Assembly (NCBI RefSeq): GCF_024704385.1
Contig: NZ_JAJDFX010000002.1
Coordinates: 3,720,001-3,784,000 of the forward strand
Length of the DNA: 64,000 bases
Origin: Cellulomonas sp. P24
Lineage (GTDB): Bacteria; Actinomycetota; Actinomycetes; Actinomycetales; Cellulomonadaceae
Direction of reading: 5' to 3'
Each line of letters begins with the position of its first letter. Position 1 is the stretch's first letter. This document shows positions 17,334 to 26,536 of this stretch, piece by piece. The notes below the pieces were generated by a model, which saw nothing but the letters and a program-made list of their open reading frames with translations, had not been told where the DNA came from and did no database searches. The translations under genes were made by a program, and so were the position numbers.

Positions 17334-19157
17334 TCACTCCTGGGGGCCCCCGGTGCGCACGCCGTCGTAGAGCGCCTCGACCTCGTCGGCGAAGCCCTTG
17401 AGGACCTCCGCACGCTTGACCTTGAGCGACGGCGTCAGGTAGCCGTTCTCGACGGTGAAGTCGGTCGAGAGGATCGTGTACTTCCGGATCGACTCGGCGC
17501 GTGAGACGGCGGTGTTGGTGCGCGCGACCGCACGGTCGAGCGACGCACGGACGTCAGGGTCGTCGATCGCCTCCGAGAGCGGCATCGCCGGCTTGCCGTG
17601 CGCGGCGAGCCAGCCGGGGAGGCCCTCGGCGTCCAGGGTCACGAGCGCGCCGATGAACGGGCGCTGGTCGCCGACCACGACGACCTGGCTCACGAGAGGG
17701 TGCCCTCGGAGCCGGTCCTCGAGCACGGCCGGGGCGACGTTCTTCCCGCCGGCGGTGACGATGATCTCCTTCTTGCGGCCGGTGATGCGCAGGTAGCCGT
17801 CCACGTCGATGCTGCCCAGGTCACCGGTGCGGAACCAGCCGTCGTCGAACGCGGCAGCGGTCGCCTCGGGGTTGCCGTGGTAGCCCCGGAACACGTGCTC
17901 GCCCTGGACCTCGATCTCGCCGTCGTCGGCGATCCGCATCGCCGTGCCGGGGAGTGCCGGGCCGACCGTGCCGATCTTGACGCGTCCCGGACGGTTCACG
18001 ACCGTCGGTGCGGTCGTCTCGGTGAGCCCGTAGCCCTCGAGGACGTTCAGCCCGACGCCGCGGTAGAAGTGCCCGAGGCGCTCACCGAGGGGTGCACCGC
18101 CGGAGATGGCCCACCGTGCCTGGCCGCCGAGCGCGGCCCGGATCTTCGACAGGACGAGCACGTCGGCGACCCGGTGCTGGAGCCGCAGCCACGGGCTCGG
18201 ACCGCGCGGGTCGTCGAGAGCGCGGGAGTACACGATCGCGGTCTTCGCCGCGCGCTGGAAGATGCCGAGGCGACCGGCGATCGCGGCCTTCTGCTCGGAG
18301 GCGTTGTAGACCTTCTCGAACACGCGCGGGACCGAGAGGATGAACGTCGGTCGGAAGGTCGCGAGGTCGGCGAGCAGGGTCTTGGTGTCGGACGTGTGGC
18401 CGAGCACCACTCCGGCGGGCACGCACAGCACCTCGATGAAACGCGCGAACACGTGGGCCAGCGGCATGAACAGCAGCGTGCGTGAACCCGGGGCACGAAC
18501 GACCTCGTCGAGGTCCAGCGCCGTGTTCACCGTGAGCACGGCGAAGTTGCGGTGCATCAGCTCGGCACCCTTCGGGCGTCCCGTCGTGCCCGAGGTGTAG
18601 ATGATCGTCGCGACGTCGTCGAGGTCGGCGATCGCACGCCGGCGGGTGATCTCGGCGTCGGGCGTGCCGGCCCCGTCGGCCATCAGGGTGTCGATCGCCC
18701 CGTCGTCGAGGACGAGCACGTCCGACAGGGACGCGTGCCCCTCGCCGAGGGCGGCGACGGTCGCGGCATGCTCCTGCGTCTCCACCACGAGCAGCCGGAT
18801 GTCCGAGTCCGTGAGGATCCACGCGACCTGCTCGGCCGACGAGGTCTCGTACAGCGGGACCGGGATCGCTCCGGCGGCCCAGGTCGCCCAGTCGAGGAGG
18901 GTCCACTCGTACCGGGTGTGCGACATGATCCCGACGTGGTCCCCGGGCTGGATCCCGCGCGCCACGAGACCCTTGGCGACCGCCACGACCTCGGCGTCGA
19001 ACTCGCGTGCGGTGATCGGGATCCACGGGCCGTCCGGGGTGGTCTTGTGCTCGATCATCACACGGTCCGGTCCGGCGGCGACCCGCTCGGCGAGGAGGTT
19101 GTTGAGGTTCGAGGTCGGATCGAGCTCGACCAGGACCGGCGTGCGGAACTCTTCCAT
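17334..19157 (-). CDS. Long-chain fatty-acid--CoA ligase (FadD15-like)
   Basis: Activates fatty acids to acyl-CoA with ATP. The 607-residue protein has the AMP-binding P-loop IIYTSGTTGRPKGAEL, GYGLTETT, the adenosine-ribose Asp in FRTGDLG and the hinge/lysine region ITGRKKEIIVTAGGKNVAP, all of the long-chain AMP-forming class. The ATG at 19157 has GGAG 8 nt upstream. A TACAGT box at 19192-19197 (minus strand) is a possible -10. M. tuberculosis fadD15 occupies the same neighbourhood, upstream of the trpD/qcr block. Confidence 0.93.
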   Translation of the reverse strand: MEEFRTPVLVELDPTSNLNNLLAERVAAGPDRVMIEHKTTPDGPWIPITAREFDAEVVAVAKGLVARGIQPGDHVGIMSHTRYEWTLLDWATWAAGAIPVPLYETSSAEQVAWILTDSDIRLLVVETQEHAATVAALGEGHASLSDVLVLDDGAIDTLMADGAGTPDAEITRRRAIADLDDVATIIYTSGTTGRPKGAELMHRNFAVLTVNTALDLDEVVRAPGSRTLLFMPLAHVFARFIEVLCVPAGVVLGHTSDTKTLLADLATFRPTFILSVPRVFEKVYNASEQKAAIAGRLGIFQRAAKTAIVYSRALDDPRGPSPWLRLQHRVADVLVLSKIRAALGGQARWAISGGAPLGERLGHFYRGVGLNVLEGYGLTETTAPTVVNRPGRVKIGTVGPALPGTAMRIADDGEIEVQGEHVFRGYHGNPEATAAAFDDGWFRTGDLGSIDVDGYLRITGRKKEIIVTAGGKNVAPAVLEDRLRGHPLVSQVVVVGDQRPFIGALVTLDAEGLPGWLAAHGKPAMPLSEAIDDPDVRASLDRAVARTNTAVSRAESIRKYTILSTDFTVENGYLTPSLKVKRAEVLKGFADEVEALYDGVRTGGPQE

Positions 19158-19356
19158 GCTGGCTCCATTGTCAGTCGAAGAAGGTGCAACGACTGTAAGG
19201 GACGTTCGGTCTCGATCGTCGCACACCGAGGTCGGTACCCTGTGCCTGCGGTCTCCGGGAACGAGAGACCGCGCTGCGTGTGTCGACGACTGCGTAGCCT
19301 GACCTCGGCACCTGCGCGGGGCCGGACCCTGACCCCCAGCTCATCCAAGGACAGAC

Positions 19357-20301
19357 ATGCACGCGATCGGTGTGGACATCGGCGGGACCAAGATCGCGGC
19401 CGGTGTGGTCGACGAGAACGGTGCGATCCTGGCGAAGTCGGTGCGGCCGACGGTGGCGGCCGACTCGGACGCGGTCGACCGCGCGGTCGTGGCAGCCTGC
19501 CAGGAGCTCGCGGCCGAGTACGAGATCTCGGCGATCGGGCTGGCCGCCCCGGGATTCATCAGCTCGGACCAGGCCACCGTGCTGTTCACGCCGAACCTCC
19601 CGTGGCGCGACCACCCGCTGCGCGACCGGGTCGCCGCGGAGTTCGGGTCGGACGTGCACATCGTCGTCGAGAACGACGCGAACGCGGCCGGCTGGGCCGA
19701 GTTCCGGTTCGGTGTCGGCAAGGACGTCGACGACATGCTCATGCTCACGATCGGCACGGGTCTCGGTGGCGCGGTGATCGTCGGGGGCACGCTCGTCCGG
19801 GGTGCGTGGGGTGTCGCCGCAGAGGTCGGGCACATGCGCGTCGTGCCGGACGGCATCCTGTGCGGCTGCGGCCACCGCGGGTGCTGGGAGCAGTACGCGT
19901 CGGGCAGCGCCCTGGTGCGGGAGGCACAGGCGGCGATGGTGCGTGAGCCGGGCCGCGCCCGGCGGCTGCTCGAGCTGGCGGGCGGCTCGGCGGCCGGGCT
20001 CGCCGGGCCGCAGATCACGGTCGCGGCGATGGAGGGCGACCCGCTGGCGATCGAGCTGCTCGCCGAGCTCGGGCGCTGGATCGGCGAGGGTGCGGCCTCC
20101 GTGGCGGCGGTGCTCGACCCGGCGATGGTCGTCGTCGGCGGCGGCGTCGGTGCAGCCGGCGATCTCCTCCTCGGCCCGACGCGGGACGGGTTCGTCTCGC
20201 AGCTCTCCGCGCGCGGCTACCGGCCGGAGGCCGCGATCAACCTCGCGGCGATGGGAAACGACGCCGGGATCGTGGGCGCCGCGGACCTCGCGCGCGTCTG
20301 A
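19357..20301 (+). CDS. glk: ROK-family glucokinase
   Basis: Phosphorylates glucose with ATP at the head of glycolysis. The 314-residue protein begins with the phosphate loop VDIGGTKIAAGVVD and has ENDANAAGWAE with the catalytic Asp, GTGLGGAVI, and the ROK zinc-binding CGCGHRGCWEQYASG. No N-terminal helix-turn-helix is present, so it is an enzyme rather than a ROK repressor. AAGGA lies 9 nt before the ATG. It is divergent from fadD. Confidence 0.93.
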   Translation: MHAIGVDIGGTKIAAGVVDENGAILAKSVRPTVAADSDAVDRAVVAACQELAAEYEISAIGLAAPGFISSDQATVLFTPNLPWRDHPLRDRVAAEFGSDVHIVVENDANAAGWAEFRFGVGKDVDDMLMLTIGTGLGGAVIVGGTLVRGAWGVAAEVGHMRVVPDGILCGCGHRGCWEQYASGSALVREAQAAMVREPGRARRLLELAGGSAAGLAGPQITVAAMEGDPLAIELLAELGRWIGEGAASVAAVLDPAMVVVGGGVGAAGDLLLGPTRDGFVSQLSARGYRPEAAINLAAMGNDAGIVGAADLARV

Positions 20302-20310
20302 CCCGGCCGA

Positions 20311-20847
20311 TCAGACGACGGCGCCCGGGTCGTCGTCGTCGTGGTCGCGCCGGTGCGGCATCCGCCAGACGAGGAACGCGCACGAGGCGACGAACACGCC
20401 TGCGGTGACCCGCGCGACGATCGCCGGGACCGACCCGCCGATCACCACGAGGACCAGCAGCAGGATCGCGCCGCCGGCGGCACCGATCCACGCGAGGGTG
20501 AGCGCCGGGTTCCCGGAGAAGATCGGTCCCGGGTCGGGCGGCACGAAGTGCTCGTCGTCGTCGACCTCGGACTCCGCGCGGTCGATCTGCGCGGTCCCGT
20601 CCCAGTCGCGGCCGGTGAAGGCGGGGGAGGAACCAGGACGGTTGTCCGGGACCCCCGGCGCCACGCGGTAGGTTACCCGGGGAGATGATCCCGGGTCGTC
20701 GTCGTCCTCGTCGAGGGCGTCCTCGTCGATGCCGAGGTCTCCCAGCTCTGCCACGATCTCGGCCCATCGGGCCTCGTCGGAGGAGTCCTCCTCGGAGGAG
20801 TGGTCCTCCGGGGTGTCTCCGGGCGGCGGATCGTGACGTGCTGGCAT
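20311..20847 (-). CDS. Acidic membrane protein of unknown function
   Basis: A 178-residue protein with a very acidic N-terminal half (runs such as DEDDDD and SEEDSSDEARW) and two closely spaced hydrophobic helices near the C-terminus (about residues 118-165). It ends in a short basic then acidic tail. I recognise no catalytic motif. It converges on glk with a 9-bp gap. The ATG at 20847 follows a TAGAGT box by 7 nt, and that box is shared with the divergent acyltransferase gene. Confidence 0.7.
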   Translation of the reverse strand: MPARHDPPPGDTPEDHSSEEDSSDEARWAEIVAELGDLGIDEDALDEDDDDPGSSPRVTYRVAPGVPDNRPGSSPAFTGRDWDGTAQIDRAESEVDDDEHFVPPDPGPIFSGNPALTLAWIGAAGGAILLLVLVVIGGSVPAIVARVTAGVFVASCAFLVWRMPHRRDHDDDDPGAVV

Positions 20848-20854
20848 ACGGAGC

Positions 20855-20864
20855 ACTCTAGAGT
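20855..20864. promoter_or_regulatory. Palindromic divergent promoter with overlapping -10 boxes
   Basis: The 10-bp palindrome ACTCTAGAGT contains TAGAGT on both strands (20859-20864 plus, 20860-20855 minus). On the minus strand it is 7 nt before the ATG at 20847; on the plus strand it is 14 nt before the ATG at 20879. The two promoters probably cannot be open at the same time. Confidence 0.55.
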
Positions 20865-20878
20865 CGGAACACGACGGC

Positions 20879-21729
20879 ATGTCCGCGGTCGGCCCCGAGC
20901 GCATGAGACGGAGCCGGCAGGCAGCGGCGAGAGGTGGCGGGTTGTTCTACTGGTTGATGAAGCGGGTGATGGTCGGTCCGCTGCTGCACCTGATCTTCAG
21001 ACCATGGGTGCGTGGCGTCGAGCACGTCCCCGCCGAGGGCGGCGCGATCCTGGCGAGCAACCATCTCGCCGTGATCGACTCCTTCGTCCTGCCCCTCGTG
21101 CTCGACCGCGAGATCGTCTTCATCGGGAAGTCGGAGTACTTCACCGGGAGCGGGGTCAAGGGCCGGCTCAAGGCCGGGTTCTTCCGCGGTGTCGGCACGA
21201 TCCCGGTCGACCGCAGCGGCGGCAAAGCCAGCGAGGCAGCCCTCAACACCGGGCTCAAGCGGCTCCAGGAGGGCGGCCTGTTCGGCATCTACCCGGAGGG
21301 GACCAGGAGCCCGGACGGACGCCTCTACCGTGGCAAGACCGGCGTGGCGCGTCTCGCCCTCGAGTCGGGCTCGCCGGTGATCCCGGTCGCGATGGTCGGC
21401 ACCAACATCGCCCAGCCCATCGGGCAGACCATCCCGAAGCCGATCCGGATCGGCGTGGTCGTGGGGAGCCGCTCGACTTCAGCCGCTACAAGGGCATGGA
21501 GAACGACCGGTTCATCCTGCGTGCGGTGACCGACGAGATCATGTACGCACTGATGAGCCTGTCCGGCCAGGAGTACGTGGACGTGTACGCCGCGACCCAG
21601 AAGGCCCGGATCGCTGCCGGCGCGGCCGCACCGGAGACGGACGTCCCGCGTGCTCCCGGTGGTCGTGACGTCCCCGAGGTCCACCCTCCGGTACCGCCCG
21701 AAGAGGACGACGCCACCTCGCTAGGATGA
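20879..21729 (+). pseudogene. plsC: 1-acyl-glycerol-3-phosphate acyltransferase, frameshifted near the C-terminus
   Basis: Acylates lysophosphatidate in phospholipid synthesis. The main frame has the HX4D-like box NHLAVID and the second box IYPEGTRSPDGRLYRGKTGVARLAL, with an N-terminal hydrophobic stretch. At 21463-21466 a GGGG run is one G short. The expected continuation GEPLDFSRYKGMENDRFILR is in the next frame and runs to 21729. Both acyltransferase motifs lie before the break. Restoring one G gives a protein of about 283 residues with a Pro-rich acidic tail. A sequencing indel is the simplest explanation. Rv2182c is the likely mycobacterial counterpart in the same region. Confidence 0.85.
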
Positions 21730-21839
21730 GCGCGCCCGCCGCCCCGTGCCGGAGCGGCAGGACCTTGGGCCCGACGACGGGCACCGGATGGCCCCCCAGG
21801 CTGGTGCCATCCCCAGCAGATCAACGAGAGGTGTGTCTC

Positions 21840-23054
21840 ATGTCGGTTCGTCGCGTCGCGCTCCTGACCGCAGGCGGCTTCGCCCCGTGCCTGTCCTCGG
21901 CCGTCGGTGGCCTCATCGAGCGTTACACCGAGATCGCCCCCGAGGTCGAGATCATCGCCTACCAGCACGGCTACCACGGGCTCCTCACCGGCAACTCGAT
22001 CGTGATCGACGCCGAGGCCCGCGCGAAGGCCGGGATCCTGCACCGGTTCGGCGGCTCGCCGATCGGCAACTCGCGGGTCAAGCTGACGAACGCCGCCGAC
22101 TGCGTCAAGCGCGGGCTGGTCGCCGAGGGGCAGAACCCGCTGCACGTGGCCGCGGAGCGCCTCAAGGCGGACGGCGTGGACGTGCTGCACACCATCGGTG
22201 GCGACGACACGAACACGACCGCCGCCGATCTCGCCGCGTACCTCGAGGAGAACGGCTACCACCTGACGGTGGTCGGCCTGCCGAAGACGATCGACAACGA
22301 CGTCGTCCCGATCAAGCAGTCCCTCGGTGCGTGGACCGCGGCCGAGGAGGCCGCCGGGTTCGCCCGCAACATCATCGGCGAGCACCGTTCCGGCCCGCGC
22401 ATGCTGATCGTCCACGAGGTCATGGGCCGGCACTGCGGCTGGCTGACGGCTGCGGCCGCGGCGGAGTACCGCCGCTGGCTGGACACCCAGGAGTGGGTCC
22501 CCAGCATCGGCCTCTCGCGCGAGCGTTGGGACATCCACGCGGTCTTCGTGCCCGAGCTGCCCCTCGACATCGAGGGTGAGGCGGCCCGGCTGCGCACGAT
22601 CATGGACACGAACGGCAACGTGAACATCTTCCTGTCCGAGGGCGCCGGCATGCACGAGATCGTCGCCCAGCTCGAGGCGTCGGGGGCCGAGGTCCCGCGT
22701 GACCCGTTCGGCCACGTCAAGCTCGACACGATCAACCCCGGTCAGTGGTTCGCCAAGCAGTTCTCCAAGCTCCTCGGTGCCGAGAAGACCATGGTGCAGA
22801 AGAGCGGGTACTACTCGCGCGCGGCGGCGGCGAACCCCGAGGACCTCCGGCTGATCAAGTCGATGACGGACCTCGCCGTCGAGTGCGCGTTCAAGGCTGA
22901 GTCCGGCGTGATCGGTCACGACGAGGAGGACGGCGACCGCCTCAAGGCGATCGCCTTCCCGCGGATCGCCGGCGGCAAGGCCTTCGACGTCACGCAGCAG
23001 TGGTTCGTCGACCTGCTGTCCGACATCGGTCAGAGCCCGGTCGCGGCATCGTGA
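21840..23054 (+). CDS. pfp: Pyrophosphate-dependent 6-phosphofructokinase
   Basis: Reversibly phosphorylates fructose 6-phosphate with PPi. The 404-residue protein has the group A PFK signatures GGDDTNT (120-126), PKTIDNDV (148-155) and MGRHCGW (195-201). The second Asp of GGDD, in place of the Gly of ATP enzymes, together with the Lys of PKTIDND, marks PPi dependence in this family. ATG 21840 is preceded by GAGAGG. Its stop overlaps the DAHP synthase start, an unusual pairing of glycolysis with the shikimate pathway. Confidence 0.92.
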   Translation: MSVRRVALLTAGGFAPCLSSAVGGLIERYTEIAPEVEIIAYQHGYHGLLTGNSIVIDAEARAKAGILHRFGGSPIGNSRVKLTNAADCVKRGLVAEGQNPLHVAAERLKADGVDVLHTIGGDDTNTTAADLAAYLEENGYHLTVVGLPKTIDNDVVPIKQSLGAWTAAEEAAGFARNIIGEHRSGPRMLIVHEVMGRHCGWLTAAAAAEYRRWLDTQEWVPSIGLSRERWDIHAVFVPELPLDIEGEAARLRTIMDTNGNVNIFLSEGAGMHEIVAQLEASGAEVPRDPFGHVKLDTINPGQWFAKQFSKLLGAEKTMVQKSGYYSRAAAANPEDLRLIKSMTDLAVECAFKAESGVIGHDEEDGDRLKAIAFPRIAGGKAFDVTQQWFVDLLSDIGQSPVAAS

Positions 23055-24403
23055 GCGTCGAGCCGGACCCGGACGTCGTCGCCGGCCTCGACCACTGGGA
23101 GAGCCTCGAGGTCGCCCAGCAGCCGACCTGGCCGAACCGGTCGGCCGTGGAGCTCGTGCGTGACCGGCTGGCAGCGGTCCCGCCGCTGGTGTTCGCCGGT
23201 GAGGCCGACGTCCTGCGGTCGCGCCTCGCCGCGGCCGCGCAGGGCCAGGCGTTCCTGCTCCAGGGCGGGGACTGCGCCGAGTCGTTCGCGGACGCGACCG
23301 CTGACAACATCCGCGACAAGATCAAGACGATCCTGCAGATGGCGGTCGTGCTCACGTACGGCGCGAGCCTGCCGGTCATCAAGATGGGTCGGATGGCGGG
23401 GCAGTACGCCAAGCCCCGCAGCTCGGACGACGAGACCCGTGACGGGGTGACGCTCCCGGCGTTCCGCGGCGACATCATCAACGGCTACGAGTTCAGCGAG
23501 GAGGTGCGTACCCCTGACCCGGACCGGTTGCTGCAGGCGTACCACACGTCCTCGTCGACCCTGAACCTCATCCGGGCGTTCACGACCGGGGGCTTCGCCG
23601 ACATCCGGCGGGTGCACGAGTGGAACCGCGGTTTCATGGCGAACCCGGCGTACGCCAGGTACGAGGAGACCGCTGCCGAGATCGACCGTGCGATCCGCTT
23701 CATGGCGGCGTGCGGTGCCGACTTCGAGTCGATGCGGACGGTCGAGTTCTTCTCGAGCCACGAGGCGCTGCTGCTCGACTACGAGCGTCCGCTGACCCGG
23801 ATCGACTCTCGGACGGGTCTGCCGTACGACTGCTCGGCCCACTTCTTGTGGATCGGTGAACGGACGCGGCAGCTCGACGGTGCGCACGTCGACTTCCTCT
23901 CGCGCGTGCAGAACCCGATCGGCGTCAAGCTGGGGCCGACGACGACCGCGCAGGACGCGCTCGCGCTGATGGAGAAGCTCAACCCCGAGGGCGTCCCCGG
24001 ACGGCTGACGTTCATCACGCGACTGGGCGCGGGGAAGGTCCGCGACGTCCTCCCGACGCTCGTCGAGAAGGTCACCGCCGAGGGCGGCCCGGTCACGTGG
24101 GTCTGCGACCCGATGCACGGGAACACGATCACGTCCTCGACGGGCTACAAGACCCGCCGGCTCGTGGACGTCATGGACGAGGTCCGTGGGTTCTTCGAGG
24201 TGCACCACGCCCTCGGCACGATCCCGGGCGGCCTGCACGTCGAGCTCACCGGGGACGACGTCACCGAGGTGCTCGGCGGGAGCGAGGAGATCGACGAGGA
24301 CGGCCTGGCGCTGCGCTACAAGACCCTCGTGGATCCCCGACTGAACCACCAGCAGTCGCTGGAGATGGCGTTCCAGGTCGTCGAGATGCTCCGGGGGCAC
24401 TAA
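23051..24403 (+). CDS. aroG: Class II 3-deoxy-7-phosphoheptulonate synthase
   Basis: First enzyme of the shikimate pathway, condensing PEP and erythrose 4-phosphate. The 450-residue protein belongs to class II (plant/AroG-Mtb type), with LLQGGDCAESFAD, KMGRMAGQYAKPRS, FFSSHEALLLDYE and CDPMHGNT. The GTG at 23051 overlaps the pfp stop (GTGA). Synteny with Rv2178c beside the kinase PknL supports orthology. Confidence 0.96.
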   Translation: MSVEPDPDVVAGLDHWESLEVAQQPTWPNRSAVELVRDRLAAVPPLVFAGEADVLRSRLAAAAQGQAFLLQGGDCAESFADATADNIRDKIKTILQMAVVLTYGASLPVIKMGRMAGQYAKPRSSDDETRDGVTLPAFRGDIINGYEFSEEVRTPDPDRLLQAYHTSSSTLNLIRAFTTGGFADIRRVHEWNRGFMANPAYARYEETAAEIDRAIRFMAACGADFESMRTVEFFSSHEALLLDYERPLTRIDSRTGLPYDCSAHFLWIGERTRQLDGAHVDFLSRVQNPIGVKLGPTTTAQDALALMEKLNPEGVPGRLTFITRLGAGKVRDVLPTLVEKVTAEGGPVTWVCDPMHGNTITSSTGYKTRRLVDVMDEVRGFFEVHHALGTIPGGLHVELTGDDVTEVLGGSEEIDEDGLALRYKTLVDPRLNHQQSLEMAFQVVEMLRGH

Positions 24404-24430
24404 GCAGGGGTGAGGCACGTTCTCGGTTCG

Positions 24431-24473
24431 GACGACGACGGCTGGCTCCCATTGGGGGCCAGCCGTCGTCGTC
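24431..24473. terminator. Strong hairpin between aroG and the PASTA kinase gene
   Basis: A perfect 16-bp stem (GACGACGACGGCTGGC at 24431-24446 with its complement at 24458-24473) with an 11-nt loop, between two convergent genes. Confidence 0.8.
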
Positions 24474-24503
24474 GCCCGTGGTGACCGCGCGCCAAAGGCG
24501 ACG

Positions 24504-26501
24504 TCAGACGAGCGTGAGTGTGATTGTTGTGGAGTTCTTGGGCACTGAGGTCTTTGGCGGGATGCTCTGCTTCAGCACCCGGCTGCCTGTGAGGCCAGGC
24601 CAGTAGTCCTGACGGACCACCTTGAGCCCCAGCGCCTCGAGCTCGGCCTGCGCCTTGTCGGCCTTCTGCCCGGTGACGTCCGGAACCACCACCATCTCCG
24701 GCCCCAGCGAGATGACCACCGTCACGGTGTCCGTCCGGTGCCCGGCGGTGCCGGGTGCCGGGTCTTGGCTCATGACGGCGCCTGCGGCGAACACGTCGCT
24801 GTAGGCAGGCGTGCCGACCGCCATCTTCAGCCCGGCGTTGGTGAGGTCCGACTCGGCCTGCTGCTGACTGGCCCCGACCACCGAGAAGATCGTCAGCGGC
24901 TCCGGACCGTCCGCGAGCGTGAGCGTCACCGTGGAGCCGCGCTTGAGCTCGGTTCCTGGCTTCTGGTCGGTCGCGAGGACGCTGCCGATCGTGGCGGTGT
25001 CGCTGTAGTGCTTCCCTGGGGCGTAGGCGTCCTTGAGCCCGGCCTTCTCGAGCGCTGCCTTGGCGTCCGCCTGCATGCTGCCGACGAGCCCGTCGGGGAC
25101 CGTGACGAGATCGGGTCCCTTGGACACCGCGACGACGACCTCGCCGCCCTTGTGCACGCGGCCGTGGGGACTGGGTGAGGTGGTGACCACCGTCCCGGCG
25201 GTGGCGTCGTCGAAGACGTCGTTCTCGGTCGGCTGGAGGCCGTCGGACCGCAGCGCGGCGAACGCGGCATCCTTCTGCTGGCCGACGACGTCGGGGACGC
25301 TCGTGTAGGCACCCGGTCCGACGAGCATGTACAGGGCGACGGCGGCGACGGCCATGATCGCGGCGAGGGCGCCGAGGAGCAGCCGGAGCCGGTGGCGCCG
25401 AGGCGGTGCGTGCTCGTAGCCGGACGGGAGTCCTGCCGCTTCGAGGAACGCGGCGCCGATGGGCAGGGCGACGGTGCTGCCGTGCGGGTCGAGCTCGATC
25501 ACGGTGGTCGCGTCGGGATCGACCGGGATCTCGACGGAGCGGGGCGTCGACAGCGCGCGTGCGAGCTCCTCGTCGTCGGGGTCGTTGTCGGTCTCGACGC
25601 GTGCCGGTGGCGCGGTCCACTCGGCACGCCGCGCCAGCGTGGCCGGGTCGAGGCCCAGACGGGTCCGGCGCACGAGGGCCAGTGCCGCTCCGGCATCGGT
25701 GGGACGGTCGTCGGGGGCGCGTGCGGCGAGGGAGGTCACGAGGTCGTCGATCTCGGCGGGGAGCCAGGGCACCATCGTCGAGGGTCCGGGTACCTGGGAG
25801 TTGACGTGCTGGAACGCGACCTGGATCGGTGTCTCGCCGGTGAACGGCTGGCGCCCGGTGAGGAGCTCGAAGAGCAGGATCCCGGTGGCGTAGACGTCTG
25901 TCCGGGCATCGCTGATCCCTTGAGCCACGAGCTCGGGTGCGAGGTAGGCGACGGTCCCGAGCACGGTGCCGGTCGTGGTCGAGGTGACCTCGGTCACGGC
26001 GCGGGCGAGACCGAAGTCGGCGACCTTGACCCGCCCGTCGGTCGCGAGGAGGACGTTCTCCGGCTTGATGTCGCGGTGCACCAGCTGCGAGCGGTGCGCG
26101 GCGGCGAGCGCGTCGAGGACGTCCTCGAGGATGCGCAGCGCGTCCTCGACCACGAGAGGTCCGTCGTCGGCGAGGCGACGACGCAGGTTGCCCCCGTCGA
26201 TGTACTCCATCGTGAGGTAGCTGGTCTCGCCGTCGATGCCCTGGTCGTAGACCGCCACGAGACCGGGATGGGTGAGGCGTGCCGCGGACCGCGCCTCGCG
26301 ACGGAAGCGTGAGATGAAGGCCGCACCGGCGGCGCCCTCGGCGAGGTGCCCGTGCATGACCTTGAGGGCGACGTCGCGGTCGAGCCGTCGGTCGATCGCG
26401 AGGTACACCGTGGCCATCCCGCCGCGAGCGATCCGGGAGACGACCTCGTACCGCCCGTCGACGAGCTTGCCGACGAGCGGGTCAGTCACGGTGGTTCCCA
26501 C
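24504..26501 (-). CDS. PASTA-domain serine/threonine protein kinase (PknL-like)
   Basis: A 665-residue membrane kinase. The kinase domain (about 1-280) has the glycine loop IARGGMATVY, the lysine in VALKVMHG, the catalytic HRDIKPENVL, DFG and an APE-like LAPELVAQG. One transmembrane helix lies near residues 372-392. Four extracellular PASTA repeats follow to the C-terminus, each opening with a VPDVVG-like motif; such repeats sense peptidoglycan fragments. Position next to aroG and an Rv2175c-like gene matches M. tuberculosis PknL, which lacks the PASTA repeats. The GTG at 26501 lies 6 nt after TAGACT, a leaderless arrangement. Confidence 0.93.
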   Translation of the reverse strand: MGTTVTDPLVGKLVDGRYEVVSRIARGGMATVYLAIDRRLDRDVALKVMHGHLAEGAAGAAFISRFRREARSAARLTHPGLVAVYDQGIDGETSYLTMEYIDGGNLRRRLADDGPLVVEDALRILEDVLDALAAAHRSQLVHRDIKPENVLLATDGRVKVADFGLARAVTEVTSTTTGTVLGTVAYLAPELVAQGISDARTDVYATGILLFELLTGRQPFTGETPIQVAFQHVNSQVPGPSTMVPWLPAEIDDLVTSLAARAPDDRPTDAGAALALVRRTRLGLDPATLARRAEWTAPPARVETDNDPDDEELARALSTPRSVEIPVDPDATTVIELDPHGSTVALPIGAAFLEAAGLPSGYEHAPPRRHRLRLLLGALAAIMAVAAVALYMLVGPGAYTSVPDVVGQQKDAAFAALRSDGLQPTENDVFDDATAGTVVTTSPSPHGRVHKGGEVVVAVSKGPDLVTVPDGLVGSMQADAKAALEKAGLKDAYAPGKHYSDTATIGSVLATDQKPGTELKRGSTVTLTLADGPEPLTIFSVVGASQQQAESDLTNAGLKMAVGTPAYSDVFAAGAVMSQDPAPGTAGHRTDTVTVVISLGPEMVVVPDVTGQKADKAQAELEALGLKVVRQDYWPGLTGSRVLKQSIPPKTSVPKNSTTITLTLV

Positions 26502-26507
26502 GACGGC

Positions 26508-26513
26508 AGTCTA
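26508..26513 (-). promoter_or_regulatory. -10 box of the PASTA kinase gene (leaderless)
   Basis: TAGACT on the minus strand, 6 nt before the GTG at 26501. It lies in the short gap after the upstream transglycosylase gene, so the kinase has its own promoter. Confidence 0.5.
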
Positions 26514-26536
26514 CGGGCGCCCCCTGCAGAACCGGC

